Assembly: GCA_002968845.1 (NCBI GenBank)
Contig: PVBG01000036.1
Span: 1 to 42,070, forward strand
Direction of reading: 5' to 3'
Source: Neorhizobium tomejilense
Lineage (GTDB): Bacteria; Pseudomonadota; Alphaproteobacteria; Rhizobiales; Rhizobiaceae
DNA: 42,070 nucleotides
The position numbers were made by a program, and so were the translations under genes. Position 1 is the first letter of the stretch. Every line of letters starts with the position of its first letter. Below the pieces are notes generated by a model. It searched no databases, was not told the DNA's origin, and saw nothing but the letters and a program-made list of their open reading frames with translations. Below are positions 24,141 to 32,899 of the stretch, piece after piece.

Positions 24141-25517
24141 TCAACCCTTCACCGCGCGGCGGACATCGGGATCTTCCAGGGTCTGATCCAGGGTCTTTGC
24201 GGTACGTTCGATAATCGCGTCGATATCCGCCTCCGTGCAGCAGAGCGGCGGGGCATATCCAATGACGCCGTTCGCAAAGGCCCGGATCACCAGTCCATTG
24301 TCCCAGGCGCGATCGAACACCCGGCGGGCCGGCGCGGCTTCGGCCGGAAGCGGTGTCTTGGCGGCCTTGTCGGTCACCAGCTCGATGGCCGCCAGCATGC
24401 CGCGACCCCGGACATCGCCGACCAGCGGGTGGGACTTGAGGCTTTCGAGACCTGCCATGAGCCGCGCGCCGGCCTTGATGCCGTTTTCGAGCAGCCCGCC
24501 TTCGTAGAGCCTCAGCACTTCCAGACCCACGGCGGCGCTGACAGGGTGGGCCGAATAGGTGTAACCGTGCCCGACCGCCGAGGCACCGGCGCCATCGGCG
24601 ATCACCTGGTAGACATGATCCGCCATGAGCACGGCGCCCATCGGAACATAACCCGAGGTCAGGCCCTTGGCCGTCGTCATGAAATCCGGGACGATGTCAT
24701 CCTCGCTGCAGGCAAACAGCGGTCCGGTGCGGCCGAAGCCGGTAATCACCTCGTCGGCGACGAACAGGATACCGTATTCCTTGCAGAGGTTGCGGATCGC
24801 CTTCATCCAGCCCTTGGGCGGAACGATGACGCCGCCGGAACCCTGGATCGGCTCTGCATAAAAGGCCGCCACGCGATCGGCGCCGACCGCCTCGATTTTC
24901 GCTTTCAGGGCAGCAAGCGAGGCTTCGATGATCGATTTCGCGTCCTCGCCGACCGGGTTGCGATAGGGGTAAGGCGAGGGGATCTTGTGCTGCCAGTCGA
25001 AGGGAATGCCAAAGCCCGCATGGAAGTTCGGCAGCGCCGTCAGGCCGGCGCCGACCGTGGAGGAGCCGTGGTAACCCTGCTCGATCGAGATGAACTGATC
25101 GCGCTGTGGCTGACCCTTGGCAATCCAGTAATAACGGATGAAGCGGATCGTGCTGTCGACGGCGTCCGAGCCGCCAAGCGTGAAGTAGACATGGTCGAGA
25201 TCGCCCGGCGCACGGTCGGCAAGCTCGGCGGCAAGCCGGATGGCCGGCTCGGAACCGAGGCCGAAATAGGCGGTCGCGTAGGGAAGCTCCCGCATCTGAC
25301 GGGCCGCAGCCTCGACGATCGACTCATGCCCGTAACCGGCGTTTACGCACCAGAGGCCGGCAAAGCCGTCGATCAGCTGGTGCCCTTGCGCGTCGGTGAC
25401 GGTCGCGCCCTTGCCTGAGGCGAGCACCCGCACGCCCTGTTTTTCATGGCCGCGATAGGACGCGACAGGATGGACGAGATGGGCGCGATCGAGTTCGATG
25501 AGCGAATTGCTGAGCAT
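24141..25517 (-). CDS. class III PLP aminotransferase (omega-aminotransferase)
   Basis: The protein has 458 residues. Family features: DGFAGLWCVNAGYGHESIVEAA near residue 45, YFTLGGSDAVDSTIRFIRYY, the acidic PLP contact LFVADEVITGFGRTG, and the Schiff-base Lys in FMTTAKGLTSGYVPMGAVL. Similar proteins transfer amino groups from putrescine, beta-alanine, GABA or similar omega-amines to pyruvate or another keto acid, producing a semialdehyde. ATG at 25517 has CGGAGA 8 bases upstream. It lies 13 bases after the GNAT gene. The two downstream semialdehyde-type dehydrogenases in the cluster fit as next step (inference). Confidence 0.9.
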   Translation of the reverse strand: MLSNSLIELDRAHLVHPVASYRGHEKQGVRVLASGKGATVTDAQGHQLIDGFAGLWCVNAGYGHESIVEAAARQMRELPYATAYFGLGSEPAIRLAAELADRAPGDLDHVYFTLGGSDAVDSTIRFIRYYWIAKGQPQRDQFISIEQGYHGSSTVGAGLTALPNFHAGFGIPFDWQHKIPSPYPYRNPVGEDAKSIIEASLAALKAKIEAVGADRVAAFYAEPIQGSGGVIVPPKGWMKAIRNLCKEYGILFVADEVITGFGRTGPLFACSEDDIVPDFMTTAKGLTSGYVPMGAVLMADHVYQVIADGAGASAVGHGYTYSAHPVSAAVGLEVLRLYEGGLLENGIKAGARLMAGLESLKSHPLVGDVRGRGMLAAIELVTDKAAKTPLPAEAAPARRVFDRAWDNGLVIRAFANGVIGYAPPLCCTEADIDAIIERTAKTLDQTLEDPDVRRAVKG

Positions 25518-25530
25518 GGTCGTCTCCGGA

Positions 25531-26367
25531 TCAGCCGAGGGCTTGGTTGGCCAGGGCAAAGGTGGTGAATGTCGAGGTGGCGGGACGGGCCACGATCGGG
25601 CGTGCCATTGCAATGCCGCCGCCCGCATGGGTGAGCGAATGCTCGGCCAGCCAGGCGGCGAGGCCGGCATCGCCGGTATCGACCCTGAGGAAGGCACCGG
25701 ACCGGCGGCTCATGAAATGGCTGACGAGCGCCTTGGCATCCTCGAGATCCGTCGCGACGACGGGTCCGACGACCTCGCCGCGACCGAACGCCCTGATGCA
25801 GGCAAAGCCTGCGATCTTGCCATTGCGGCGGATCAAGGCGAACGCGCCGATTTCGGTAAATTTTGCGATCAGCGCCGAGCGGGAGGCGCCAAAGGCGTCG
25901 CGATCGATGGCGGTAATCTCGGAGAGATCGGCAGCCGTGGCGGTCTCGGTGTCGGTGGGCGCCGACACCTCGCCGACGGTGCCCTGATGCTGGAAAACGG
26001 CGCCAGTCTTTCGGAAACCCAGCTTTTCGTAAAGCGGCAGGCCGTCGGAGGTGGCGATCAGCCGAAGCGGGCGCTCGCCACCAAGTCTAAGGACTGCGTC
26101 CATCAGGCGGCGTCCGACGCCACGGCCACGCATGTTGGCTCCGACGATCACCATGTTGATGGTGGCGCAGTCATCGCCGTAGGGGGTCATCAATGCCGTG
26201 CCGACTACCTGGCCGGTCTCGTCCAACGCGACCACGCCCTGGCTCAGATGCAGGGCGACCTGCCAGTCCTGCAGGCGGTGCGGCCAGCCGGCTTCGCGCG
26301 AAAGGTGGGTGGCGCGATCCAGGTGCTCGATGCCGAAAGGTATGGTTTCGATGTCTCCGACTTGCAT
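25531..26367 (-). CDS. GNAT-family N-acetyltransferase (two-domain)
   Basis: The protein has 278 residues. The N-terminal GNAT domain has REAGWPHRLQDWQVALHLSQGVVALDETGQVVG, then the acetyl-CoA loop ANMRGRGVGRRLMD and LPLYEKLGFR. The C-terminal half (AFGASRSALIAKF, VVGPVVATDLEDAKALV, GAFLRVDT) matches the second domain often found in such proteins. ATG at 26367 has GGAGAG 8 bases upstream, better placed than the TTG two codons earlier. It leads the operon with the aminotransferase. It is a paralogue of the gene at 35610. Substrate unknown, perhaps a pathway amine. Confidence 0.87.
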   Translation of the reverse strand: MQVGDIETIPFGIEHLDRATHLSREAGWPHRLQDWQVALHLSQGVVALDETGQVVGTALMTPYGDDCATINMVIVGANMRGRGVGRRLMDAVLRLGGERPLRLIATSDGLPLYEKLGFRKTGAVFQHQGTVGEVSAPTDTETATAADLSEITAIDRDAFGASRSALIAKFTEIGAFALIRRNGKIAGFACIRAFGRGEVVGPVVATDLEDAKALVSHFMSRRSGAFLRVDTGDAGLAAWLAEHSLTHAGGGIAMARPIVARPATSTFTTFALANQALG

Positions 26368-26473
26368 CGACAATGCTCTCCATTTTGAGCTTCGAGTTTC
26401 GAGGGGAAGGGGCCGGACGATTATCCGAAGGCGGGGCCGGCGGCGGTATCTTTCGCCAAACCGGCGGCATGGG

Positions 26474-26490
26474 ACCGCATCTTATGCCGC
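26474..26490. promoter_or_regulatory. Lrp-like inverted repeat related to that at 17356
   Basis: On the minus strand it reads GCGGCATAAGATGCGGT, which matches the palindrome upstream of the Lrp/AsnC gene at 14 of 17 positions and keeps the GCAT-N3-ATGC core. It lies 107 bases upstream of the GNAT start. I infer a possible second binding site for the same regulator. Confidence 0.4.
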
Positions 26491-26625
26491 GCGTCCGCAA
26501 TCAGGGTCGAAAAAAGCCTGGTCGTTGGCCGCCGCGCCGGCCACGATCTGCAACCAAATGCCAAACCGGCGCCACGATACGAAACTTTCTGCTTCGGATT
26601 GGGGGAAATCAGTCGGCTCGGCTGC

Positions 26626-26641
26626 CATAAGCGGCCTTATG
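26626..26641. promoter_or_regulatory. CATAAG/CTTATG palindrome upstream of the HAD gene
   Basis: CATAAGCGGCCTTATG has the same perfect six-base arms as LysR-type box 2 at 8992-9008, and shares CATAAGCGGC with it. The spacer is 4 bases instead of 5. It ends 52 bases before the HAD start codon. A common regulator is possible but the altered spacing is a caution. Confidence 0.45.
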
Positions 26642-26693
26642 ATCATGTCGTCAACCGAAAGGCTCGATGGGCCATCACGCAAGGATCAAGCGC

Positions 26694-27362
26694 ATGACGA
26701 CGTTCCGCCCGAAATACATCACCTTCGACTGCTACGGCACGCTGACCAACTTCCAGATGGCCGAAGCTGCGCGTGACCTCTATGGTGATCGTCTCGACGA
26801 GCCGCGCATGGTGAAGTTCATCAAGAATTTCGCAGCCTACCGGTTGGACGAGATCCTGGGCGACTGGAAACCCTATGCGGACGTCGTCCATAACTCGCTG
26901 GAGCGCAGCTGCAAGGCGAACGGCGTCGCCTTCAAGGATGAAGACGCCAGGATGGTCTACGAGCGCGTGCCGACATGGGGTCCCCATGCGGATGTGCCCG
27001 CCGGTCTTGCCAAGGTCGCCAAAGAAATCCCGCTCGTCATCCTCTCGAACGCGATGAACGACCAGATCCACTCAAACGTCGCAAAGCTCGGCGCGCCGTT
27101 CCACGCCGTCTATACGGCGGAACAGGCAAACGCCTACAAGCCGCGCTTTCAGGCCTTCGAATACATGTTCGATATGCTCGGCTGCGGCCCGGAGGACATT
27201 CTTCATTGCTCCTCGTCCTTCCGTTACGACCTGATGTCGGCGCATGACCTCGGCATCAAGAACAAGGTCTGGGTCAACCGGGGTCACGAGCCGGCCAACC
27301 CCTTCTATGGCTATGTGGAAATCTCCGACATTTCCGGCCTGCCGGGCGTGGTCGGTCTCTAA
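26694..27362 (+). CDS. HAD-superfamily hydrolase, haloacid dehalogenase type II-like
   Basis: The protein has 222 residues, the standard size for 2-haloacid dehalogenase-type enzymes. Motif I YITFDCYGTLTNF is the D-x-Y-G-T form of that subfamily; motif II is LVILSNAMND; the Lys is in NAYKPRFQAFEYMF; SSSFRYDLMSAHDLGIKNKVWVNR is the C-terminal acidic motif region. ATG at 26694 follows AAGGA by 8 bases. It is the first gene of a two-gene unit with the FAD oxidase 15 bases downstream. The true substrate may be a phosphate ester or a C-X bond; it cannot be read here. Confidence 0.87.
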   Translation: MTTFRPKYITFDCYGTLTNFQMAEAARDLYGDRLDEPRMVKFIKNFAAYRLDEILGDWKPYADVVHNSLERSCKANGVAFKDEDARMVYERVPTWGPHADVPAGLAKVAKEIPLVILSNAMNDQIHSNVAKLGAPFHAVYTAEQANAYKPRFQAFEYMFDMLGCGPEDILHCSSSFRYDLMSAHDLGIKNKVWVNRGHEPANPFYGYVEISDISGLPGVVGL

Positions 27363-27377
27363 GGAGGGCCGAAGCCG

Positions 27378-28652
27378 ATGCAATATGTCTCCTACTGGCA
27401 TGATACGGCGCCCCGATTTACGGGCGCCGTCGACGGGCCGATCGAAGGTCACTACGACGTTGCCGTGGTCGGCGGCGGCTTTACCGGGCTCGGTGCGGCG
27501 CGGCAGCTCGCCATGGCCGGCGCGAAGGTTATCGTGCTGGAGGCGGAGACGGTCGGCTTCGGAGCGTCCGGCCGTAACGGTGGCCACCTGAACAACGGCC
27601 TCGCCCACAGCTATCTCTCGGCCAAGCAGGAGCTCGGCAAGGAGCGGGCGATCGCGCTTTACAAGGCGCTCGACAGCTCGATCGACACGCTGGAAGCAAT
27701 CATCGCCGAGGAAGGCCTCGACTGCAACTTCCGCCGCGCCGGCAAACTGAAGCTTGCTTCCAAGCCGCAGCATTTCGAAGGGCTTGCCCGGAATTTCGAG
27801 GCGGTTCACGCCGAGGTCGATGCGGATACGGCATTGCTGTCGCCCCAAGACCTCGCCCGAGAGATCGGTTCACCTTTCCACGGCGCCATGCTGTCGAAGA
27901 AAAGCGCCATGATGCATATGGGACGCTACGTCGTCGGCCTCGCTGAGGCGGCAAAAAGGCGCGGTGCCGTCATCGTCGAGAAGGCGACGGTCACCGATGT
28001 TTCGAAATCGGGCGGCCGACATGTGCTGAAGACTGCCAAAGGCTCGGTCACGGCCGACAATGTCCTGATGGCAAGCGGCGCCTACACGACACCGAATTTT
28101 GGTTATTTCCGCCGGCGGATCATGGCCGTCGGCAGTTTCATCATCGCCACGCGGCCGCTTTCGGAGCAGGAAGTCGCCTCGACGATGCCGGGCAACCGCA
28201 CCTGCGTCAATAGCATGAATATCGGCAACTACTGGCGTCTGTCGCCGGACAACCGGCTGATCTTTGGCGGCCGCGCTCGATTTTCGGCGACCTCCGACCA
28301 GCGTTCGGATGCCAGAAGCGGCGCAATCCTTCGCGACAGCCTGACCCGCATCTTTCCGCAGCTATCCCATGTGGAGATCGACTATTGCTGGGGCGGTCTG
28401 GTGGACATCACCAAGGATCGTTACCCGCGGGCGGGCTTCCATGACGGGTTATGGTACGCGATGGGTTATTCCGGCCATGGTGCGCAGCTTGCAACCCATC
28501 TCGGCATGACGGTCGCCGATGCAATCCTCGGCCGGCCTGACAGAAACCCGGTCAAGGGGCTGGACTGGCCGGCAGTCCCGGGTCATTTCGGCAAGCCGTG
28601 GTTCCTGCCGCTGGTCGGGCTTTATTACAAGATGCTCGACAAGGTCCAGTAA
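27378..28652 (+). CDS. FAD-dependent amine oxidase (PuuB/OrdL-like)
   Basis: The protein has 424 residues. The N-terminus SYWHDTAPRFTGAVDGPIEG precedes VAVVGGGFTGLGAARQLAMAG and the GFGASGRNGGHLNNG segment, a layout found in gamma-glutamylputrescine oxidase-type enzymes (PuuB/OrdL). Later blocks include YWRLSPDNRLIFGGRARF, YCWGGLVDITKDRYPR and MGYSGHGAQLATHLG. It would oxidise a primary or secondary amine, releasing an aldehyde or imine. It follows the HAD gene by 15 bases and ends at a strong terminator. Confidence 0.88.
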   Translation: MQYVSYWHDTAPRFTGAVDGPIEGHYDVAVVGGGFTGLGAARQLAMAGAKVIVLEAETVGFGASGRNGGHLNNGLAHSYLSAKQELGKERAIALYKALDSSIDTLEAIIAEEGLDCNFRRAGKLKLASKPQHFEGLARNFEAVHAEVDADTALLSPQDLAREIGSPFHGAMLSKKSAMMHMGRYVVGLAEAAKRRGAVIVEKATVTDVSKSGGRHVLKTAKGSVTADNVLMASGAYTTPNFGYFRRRIMAVGSFIIATRPLSEQEVASTMPGNRTCVNSMNIGNYWRLSPDNRLIFGGRARFSATSDQRSDARSGAILRDSLTRIFPQLSHVEIDYCWGGLVDITKDRYPRAGFHDGLWYAMGYSGHGAQLATHLGMTVADAILGRPDRNPVKGLDWPAVPGHFGKPWFLPLVGLYYKMLDKVQ

Positions 28653-28676
28653 CGGAACTCTTGCCATGCTGAGAAC

Positions 28677-28714
28677 AAAAAAGGTGGGGTTGCGACCGCA
28701 ACCCCACCTTTTTT
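28677..28714. terminator. strong bidirectional intrinsic terminator
   Basis: A perfect 17-pair palindrome: six A, then GGTGGGGTTGC, a 4-base loop GACC, GCAACCCCACC and six T. It lies between the convergent FAD oxidase (ends 28652) and succinate-semialdehyde-type dehydrogenase (ends 28743), so it should stop transcription in both directions. Confidence 0.95.
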
Positions 28715-28742
28715 GGATAAGCTTCCGGGTGCGGAAACGGGC

Positions 28743-30200
28743 TCAGTTGAGCCCGCCGATATGGAAGGCCTTCACTTCCAGATATTCCTCGATCCCGAAC
28801 TGCGAACCCTCGCGCCCCAGGCCCGACTGCTTGACGCCGCCGAACGGGGCGACCTCGGTCGAAATCAGGCCGGTATTCAGCCCGACCATCCCGAATTCCA
28901 GTGCCTCGCCGACACGCCAAGCCCGCTTCAGGCTTTCCGTATAGAAATAGGCGGCAAGTCCGAAGGGCGTGCCGTTGGCAATGGCGAGCGCTTCCTCCTC
29001 GGTCTCGAAACGGAAGAGTGGCGCGACCGGGCCGAACGTCTCTTCGCCGGCAAGCTGCATGTCGGTGGTCGCTCCGGTCAGCACGATCGGAGCCGTGTAT
29101 TGGCCACCCGCCGGCAGACCGGCCTTGGCCGTGACGATCGTCGCGCCTTTGGCGAGCGCATCCTCGATATGGCGGTTGATCTTGGCGATTGCGGCATCGT
29201 TGATCATCGGGCCGATCGAAACGCCCGGCTCGGTTCCGGGGCCGACCTTCATGGCATTCACCCGGGCGGTGAGCTTCTCGGCGAAACGATCGTAGATGCC
29301 CGCCTGTACGAGAATGCGGTTGGCGCAGACGCAGGTCTGGCCGCCATTGCGGAATTTCGAAATAATCGCCCCTTCGATGGCAAGGTCGATATCCGCATCA
29401 TCAAAGACGATGAAGGGAGCGTTGCCGCCCAGTTCGAGCGACAGCCGCTTGATGCTGTCGGCCGCGCCGCGCATCAGCAGCGAACCGACCGGCGTGGAGC
29501 CGGTAAACGAGATTTTCCGCACGGTGGTGTTGGCCATGATCTCGTTGCCGATTTCCTTCGGCATGCCGGTGACGATGTTGACGACGCCTGCCGGAATGCC
29601 GGCCATTTCCGCGAGAACCCCGAGCGCAAGTGCCGAATAAGGGGTGAATTCGGAAGGTTTCACCACGACGGTACAGCCGGCGGCGAGCGCCGGCGCGATC
29701 TTGCGGGTGATCATCGCGTTCGGAAAATTCCAGGGCGTGATGATGCCGCAGACGCCGACCGGCTCCTTCAAGACGATGATACGGCGGTCCGGCGTCGGCG
29801 AGGGAATGGTGTGGCCGCCGATGCGGCGTGCCTCTTCCGCAAACCACTTGACGAAGGAGGCGCCGTAACGAATTTCACCGCGCGCCTCGTCGAGCGGTTT
29901 ACCCTGTTCGGTGGTCAGCATCAGCGCCAGATCTTCGAGATGTTCGATCATCAGGCCGTACCAGGTTTCAAGCAAGGCGGCGCGCTCTGCGTGGGTACGC
30001 TTCTTCCAGGCCGGATAGGCCTTCTCGGCAGCCTCGATCGCCGCGCGTGTCTCGTCGCCTCCCATGTCGGGAACGGTGCCGATTACCTCTTGGCTCGCCG
30101 GATCGAAAACATCGACGGTCTTGCCGGACCGGGCGCCGACCCAGGTGCCGCCGATCAAACCTTCTTGCCGAAACAGGGAGGGGAGCTTCAAATTCCGCAT
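28743..30200 (-). CDS. NAD(P)-dependent succinate-semialdehyde dehydrogenase-like (GabD family)
   Basis: The protein has 485 residues. Features: EQGKPLDEARGEIRYGASFVKWFAEEARR, ITPWNFPNAMITRKIAPALAAGC, ISFTGSTPVGSLLM, the catalytic Glu in LSLELGGNAP, the catalytic Cys in NGGQTCVCANR, and FGGVKQSGLGREGS. The EEARRIGG, PWNFPNAMITRK and GGQTCVCANR phrasing is typical of GabD-type succinate/glutarate-semialdehyde dehydrogenases. It should oxidise the semialdehyde made by the aminotransferase or the FAD oxidase. It sits 23 bases after the tartrate-type dehydrogenase gene, and GAGGA precedes the ATG. Confidence 0.9.
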   Translation of the reverse strand: MRNLKLPSLFRQEGLIGGTWVGARSGKTVDVFDPASQEVIGTVPDMGGDETRAAIEAAEKAYPAWKKRTHAERAALLETWYGLMIEHLEDLALMLTTEQGKPLDEARGEIRYGASFVKWFAEEARRIGGHTIPSPTPDRRIIVLKEPVGVCGIITPWNFPNAMITRKIAPALAAGCTVVVKPSEFTPYSALALGVLAEMAGIPAGVVNIVTGMPKEIGNEIMANTTVRKISFTGSTPVGSLLMRGAADSIKRLSLELGGNAPFIVFDDADIDLAIEGAIISKFRNGGQTCVCANRILVQAGIYDRFAEKLTARVNAMKVGPGTEPGVSIGPMINDAAIAKINRHIEDALAKGATIVTAKAGLPAGGQYTAPIVLTGATTDMQLAGEETFGPVAPLFRFETEEEALAIANGTPFGLAAYFYTESLKRAWRVGEALEFGMVGLNTGLISTEVAPFGGVKQSGLGREGSQFGIEEYLEVKAFHIGGLN

Positions 30201-30223
30201 ATGTCCAATCCTCGATACGATGT

Positions 30224-31264
30224 TTAAAGTGCGGCGAGCAGCGCCGCAGTGATGGTGTCCGTCCGGTCCTTGCCGGGAACCGTGCCGATGCCGCTGGCCG
30301 TGACCGTTTCGATCGCCGTCATGACGGCGTTCGCCGTATCCTTTTCACCCAGATGATCGAGCATCATTGCGCCGGACCAGACCGTGGCGATCGGGTTGGC
30401 GATCCCGAGATGGGCGATGTCGGGCGCCGAGCCATGCACCGGTTCGAACATCGAGGGCGCATTGCGCTCCGGGTTTATATTGGCCGAGGCGGCAAAACCG
30501 AGGCCGCCCTGAATGGCCGCACCGAGATCGGTCAGGATATCGCCGAACAGATTGGAAGCGACCACGACGTCGAGCGTTTCCGGGGCCATCACCATGCGCG
30601 CCGCCATGGCGTCGATGTGATAGCTGGTAACCTCGACGTCAGGATATTCCGCCGAAAGCTGCCGGGTGACGTCGTCCCAAAACGCCATCGAATATTTCTG
30701 GGCGTTCGACTTGGTCACCGAGGCCAGCTTGCCGCGCCGCGACCGGGCCTGTTCGAAGGCAAAGCGCAGGATGCGCTCAACGCCCTTGCGGGTAAAGATC
30801 GACGTCTCGACGGCAACTTCGTCGGCCGTGCCCTGATGGATACGGCCGCCTGCGCCGGAATATTCGCCCTCGGTGTTCTCGCGGATGCAAAGAATGTCGA
30901 AGGCGGTCGCCTTCAGCGGTCCTTCGACGCCGGCCAGCAGGCGGTGGGGGCGGATGTTGGCGTATTGCACGAAACTCTTGCGGATCGGCAGCAGCAGGCC
31001 ATGCAGCGACACGGAATCCGGCACTTCTGCCGGCCAGCCGACGGCACCGAGCAGGATGGCGTCGAAGCTGCGCAACGTTTCGATCCCGTCGGCCGGCATC
31101 ATTGCGCCGGTTTCCTTGTAGAAGGCGCAGGACCAGGGAAATTCGGTAGCCTCAAACGCAAAGCCATGCGCTTTGGCGGCCTTCTGCAGCACCGACCATG
31201 CGGCCGCTGTCATGTCGCGGCCGATGCCGTCGCCAGGGATCAGGGCAATCCGGTATGATTTCAT
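30224..31264 (-). CDS. tartrate/D-malate dehydrogenase-like decarboxylating dehydrogenase
   Basis: A 346-residue member of the isocitrate/isopropylmalate dehydrogenase family. Motifs: IALIPGDGIGRDM, LLLPIRKSFVQYANIRP, the catalytic Tyr in RENTEGEYSGAGG, the Lys in SVTKSNAQKYSM, and metal-binding Asp in SNLFGDILTDLGAAI; HGSAPDIAHLGIANPIA closes the active site. The HGLLLPIRK phrasing fits tartrate dehydrogenase/D-malate enzymes rather than leucine biosynthesis. Start chosen at 31264, where GAGGA lies 8 bases upstream. It is between two aldehyde dehydrogenase genes in one operon. Confidence 0.88.
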   Translation of the reverse strand: MKSYRIALIPGDGIGRDMTAAAWSVLQKAAKAHGFAFEATEFPWSCAFYKETGAMMPADGIETLRSFDAILLGAVGWPAEVPDSVSLHGLLLPIRKSFVQYANIRPHRLLAGVEGPLKATAFDILCIRENTEGEYSGAGGRIHQGTADEVAVETSIFTRKGVERILRFAFEQARSRRGKLASVTKSNAQKYSMAFWDDVTRQLSAEYPDVEVTSYHIDAMAARMVMAPETLDVVVASNLFGDILTDLGAAIQGGLGFAASANINPERNAPSMFEPVHGSAPDIAHLGIANPIATVWSGAMMLDHLGEKDTANAVMTAIETVTASGIGTVPGKDRTDTITAALLAAL

Positions 31265-31275
31265 GTTCTTCGTCC

Positions 31276-32739
31276 TCAAAGACTGATCAAGACGCTCTTG
31301 CTCTTGCGATTGGCGTGGAAGGCTTCCCGGCCTAGATCCTTGCCGATGCCGGACTGCTTGTAGCCGCCGGTCGGCAGGATATGGTCGCGCGAGCGGCCGT
31401 AGCGATTGACCCAGATGGTGCCGGCCTGCAGCCGGCGGGTAAGGCGGATCGCCCGCGAAAGGTCGCTGGTAAACAGGCCGGCGGCAAGCCCGTAGCTCGG
31501 ATGATCGGCAAGCATCATGGCTTCTTCCTCATCCTCGAACGTCTGCAGCGTCAGAACGGGCCCAAAAATCTCCTCGATCACCGCTGGCGACGTCTGGTCG
31601 ACGCCGGTGACCAGGGTCGGAGAGTAGAAATATCCGGGAGCGTCCATGGGGCGCCCGCCCGTCAGGCATTCCGCCCCGGCTGCGACGGAGGCCGCGATGA
31701 TGTCGTCGATGCGCCGGCGCTGCCTGTCGGAGATGATCGGCGAATACTGGCTCGCCGCGTCCCAGGTCGGGCCGGGCACGATCCCCTGCATTTTCTTCAA
31801 GATTGCCTCGATCAGCGGCGCGGCAACGATTTTTTCGACGATCAGGCGCGATCCGGCGACACATGCCTGACCGGCATTGCTGGTGATGCTGGCGGTCACC
31901 GCGGCCGCGGCCCGGTCGATATCGGCATCGGCGAAAACCAGCTGCGGGCTCTTGCCGCCAAGTTCCAGCGTCATCGGCTTGATGCCGGTGCGGGCGATGT
32001 TTTCCATGATCGCCGAGCCGGCGCGGGTCGAGCCTGTAAAGCTTACTTTGGCGATATCGGGATGGCCGGTGATGGCGTTGCCGGTGGTCATGCCGTCGCC
32101 GAGCACGATGTTGATCAACCCGGCCGGGATGCCGGCGCGCACGGCGAGTTCCGCCAGGCGGATGGTCGAAAACGGCGTCATCTCGGACGGCTTCAGCACG
32201 ACGGCATTGCCGGCGGCAAGTGCCGGACCGAGTTTCCATACGGCCATGTTGATCGGGAAGTTCCAGGGCGTGATGGCGCCGACGACGCCATAGGGTTCCG
32301 TCATGATCATGCCGAGATTGCCGTCGTCGGTCGGCACCAGGTCGCTGCCTTCCTTGTCGGCGAATTCGGCGAAGAAGCGGATCTGTTCGGCCGAGACGGC
32401 GATGTCGCCCTCGACCAGGTGGCCGACCGGGCGGGTGGAGGAGACGGCCTCCAGCCTTGCAAGCGCCACGGCGTCCTGTTCGATGAGATCGGCCCAGCGA
32501 TGCAGCACCTTCACACGCTCGCGCGGGCGGATGCCGCCCCAATTGCTTTGCTTCAGCGCCGCCTTCGCCGTCTGCACCGCCTGGTCGACGAGATCCGCAT
32601 CGGCGACGGGGCACTCTGCATAAGCCTTGCCGTCGGACGGCCGGTGCATTGCAATGACGCCTTCGGCCGCCACGAGGCGATCGCCGATGAAATGTCCCAT
32701 CGGCAGGGCCAGGCTGTCGGGATCGAAACTCAGGCTCAT
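31276..32739 (-). CDS. aldehyde dehydrogenase (PuuC-like)
   Basis: The protein has 487 residues. GAITPWNFPINMAVWKLGPALAAGNAVVLKPSE, VSFTGSTRAGSAIMENIA, the catalytic Glu in LELGGKSPQLVF, the catalytic Cys in AGQACVAGSR and EEIFGPVLTLQTF are all present; GGYKQSGIGKDLG is near the C-terminus. It resembles gamma-glutamyl-aminobutyraldehyde or betaine-aldehyde type enzymes; a precise substrate cannot be given. The ATG at 32739 has GGAGA upstream. The stop is 11 bases before the next start, so it is co-transcribed with the two dehydrogenase genes that follow. Confidence 0.9.
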   Translation of the reverse strand: MSLSFDPDSLALPMGHFIGDRLVAAEGVIAMHRPSDGKAYAECPVADADLVDQAVQTAKAALKQSNWGGIRPRERVKVLHRWADLIEQDAVALARLEAVSSTRPVGHLVEGDIAVSAEQIRFFAEFADKEGSDLVPTDDGNLGMIMTEPYGVVGAITPWNFPINMAVWKLGPALAAGNAVVLKPSEMTPFSTIRLAELAVRAGIPAGLINIVLGDGMTTGNAITGHPDIAKVSFTGSTRAGSAIMENIARTGIKPMTLELGGKSPQLVFADADIDRAAAAVTASITSNAGQACVAGSRLIVEKIVAAPLIEAILKKMQGIVPGPTWDAASQYSPIISDRQRRRIDDIIAASVAAGAECLTGGRPMDAPGYFYSPTLVTGVDQTSPAVIEEIFGPVLTLQTFEDEEEAMMLADHPSYGLAAGLFTSDLSRAIRLTRRLQAGTIWVNRYGRSRDHILPTGGYKQSGIGKDLGREAFHANRKSKSVLISL

Positions 32740-32899
32740 CGGCTTATCTCCGGTCACTGGACGGCAATATTACCGGATCGGTGGAGCGGCTTGATCCGGT
32801 AGAGCGAAGGGCCGCAGCGGAAAAATCCGTTTTGGCGGTCAATCACGGCGTATTCTGCGGAGCGGCCCGCAAGCGGTTGCCGCGCTGCGGCCGCACCTA

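Larger units (their letters stand above)
26368..26693. other. 326-base intergenic control region with several symmetric elements
   Basis: This gap separates the divergent GNAT and HAD genes. It holds an Lrp-like inverted repeat (26474-26490), a CATAAG/CTTATG palindrome (26626-26641), and a 12-base direct repeat GCCAAACCGGCG at 26455-26466 and 26560-26571 (105 bases apart). I see no convincing small gene or tight sigma70 promoter in it. Confidence 0.5.

Noticed and set aside
28713..30227. A 504-codon plus-strand open frame opposite the GabD-type gene
   Set aside because: Antisense shadow; it would also begin inside or right after the strong terminator, with no ribosome site.
30224..31264. 3-isopropylmalate dehydrogenase (LeuB)
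   Set aside because: Family motifs fit, but the HGLLLPIRK segment and the catabolic neighbours fit tartrate/D-malate-type enzymes better; no leucine biosynthesis genes are near.
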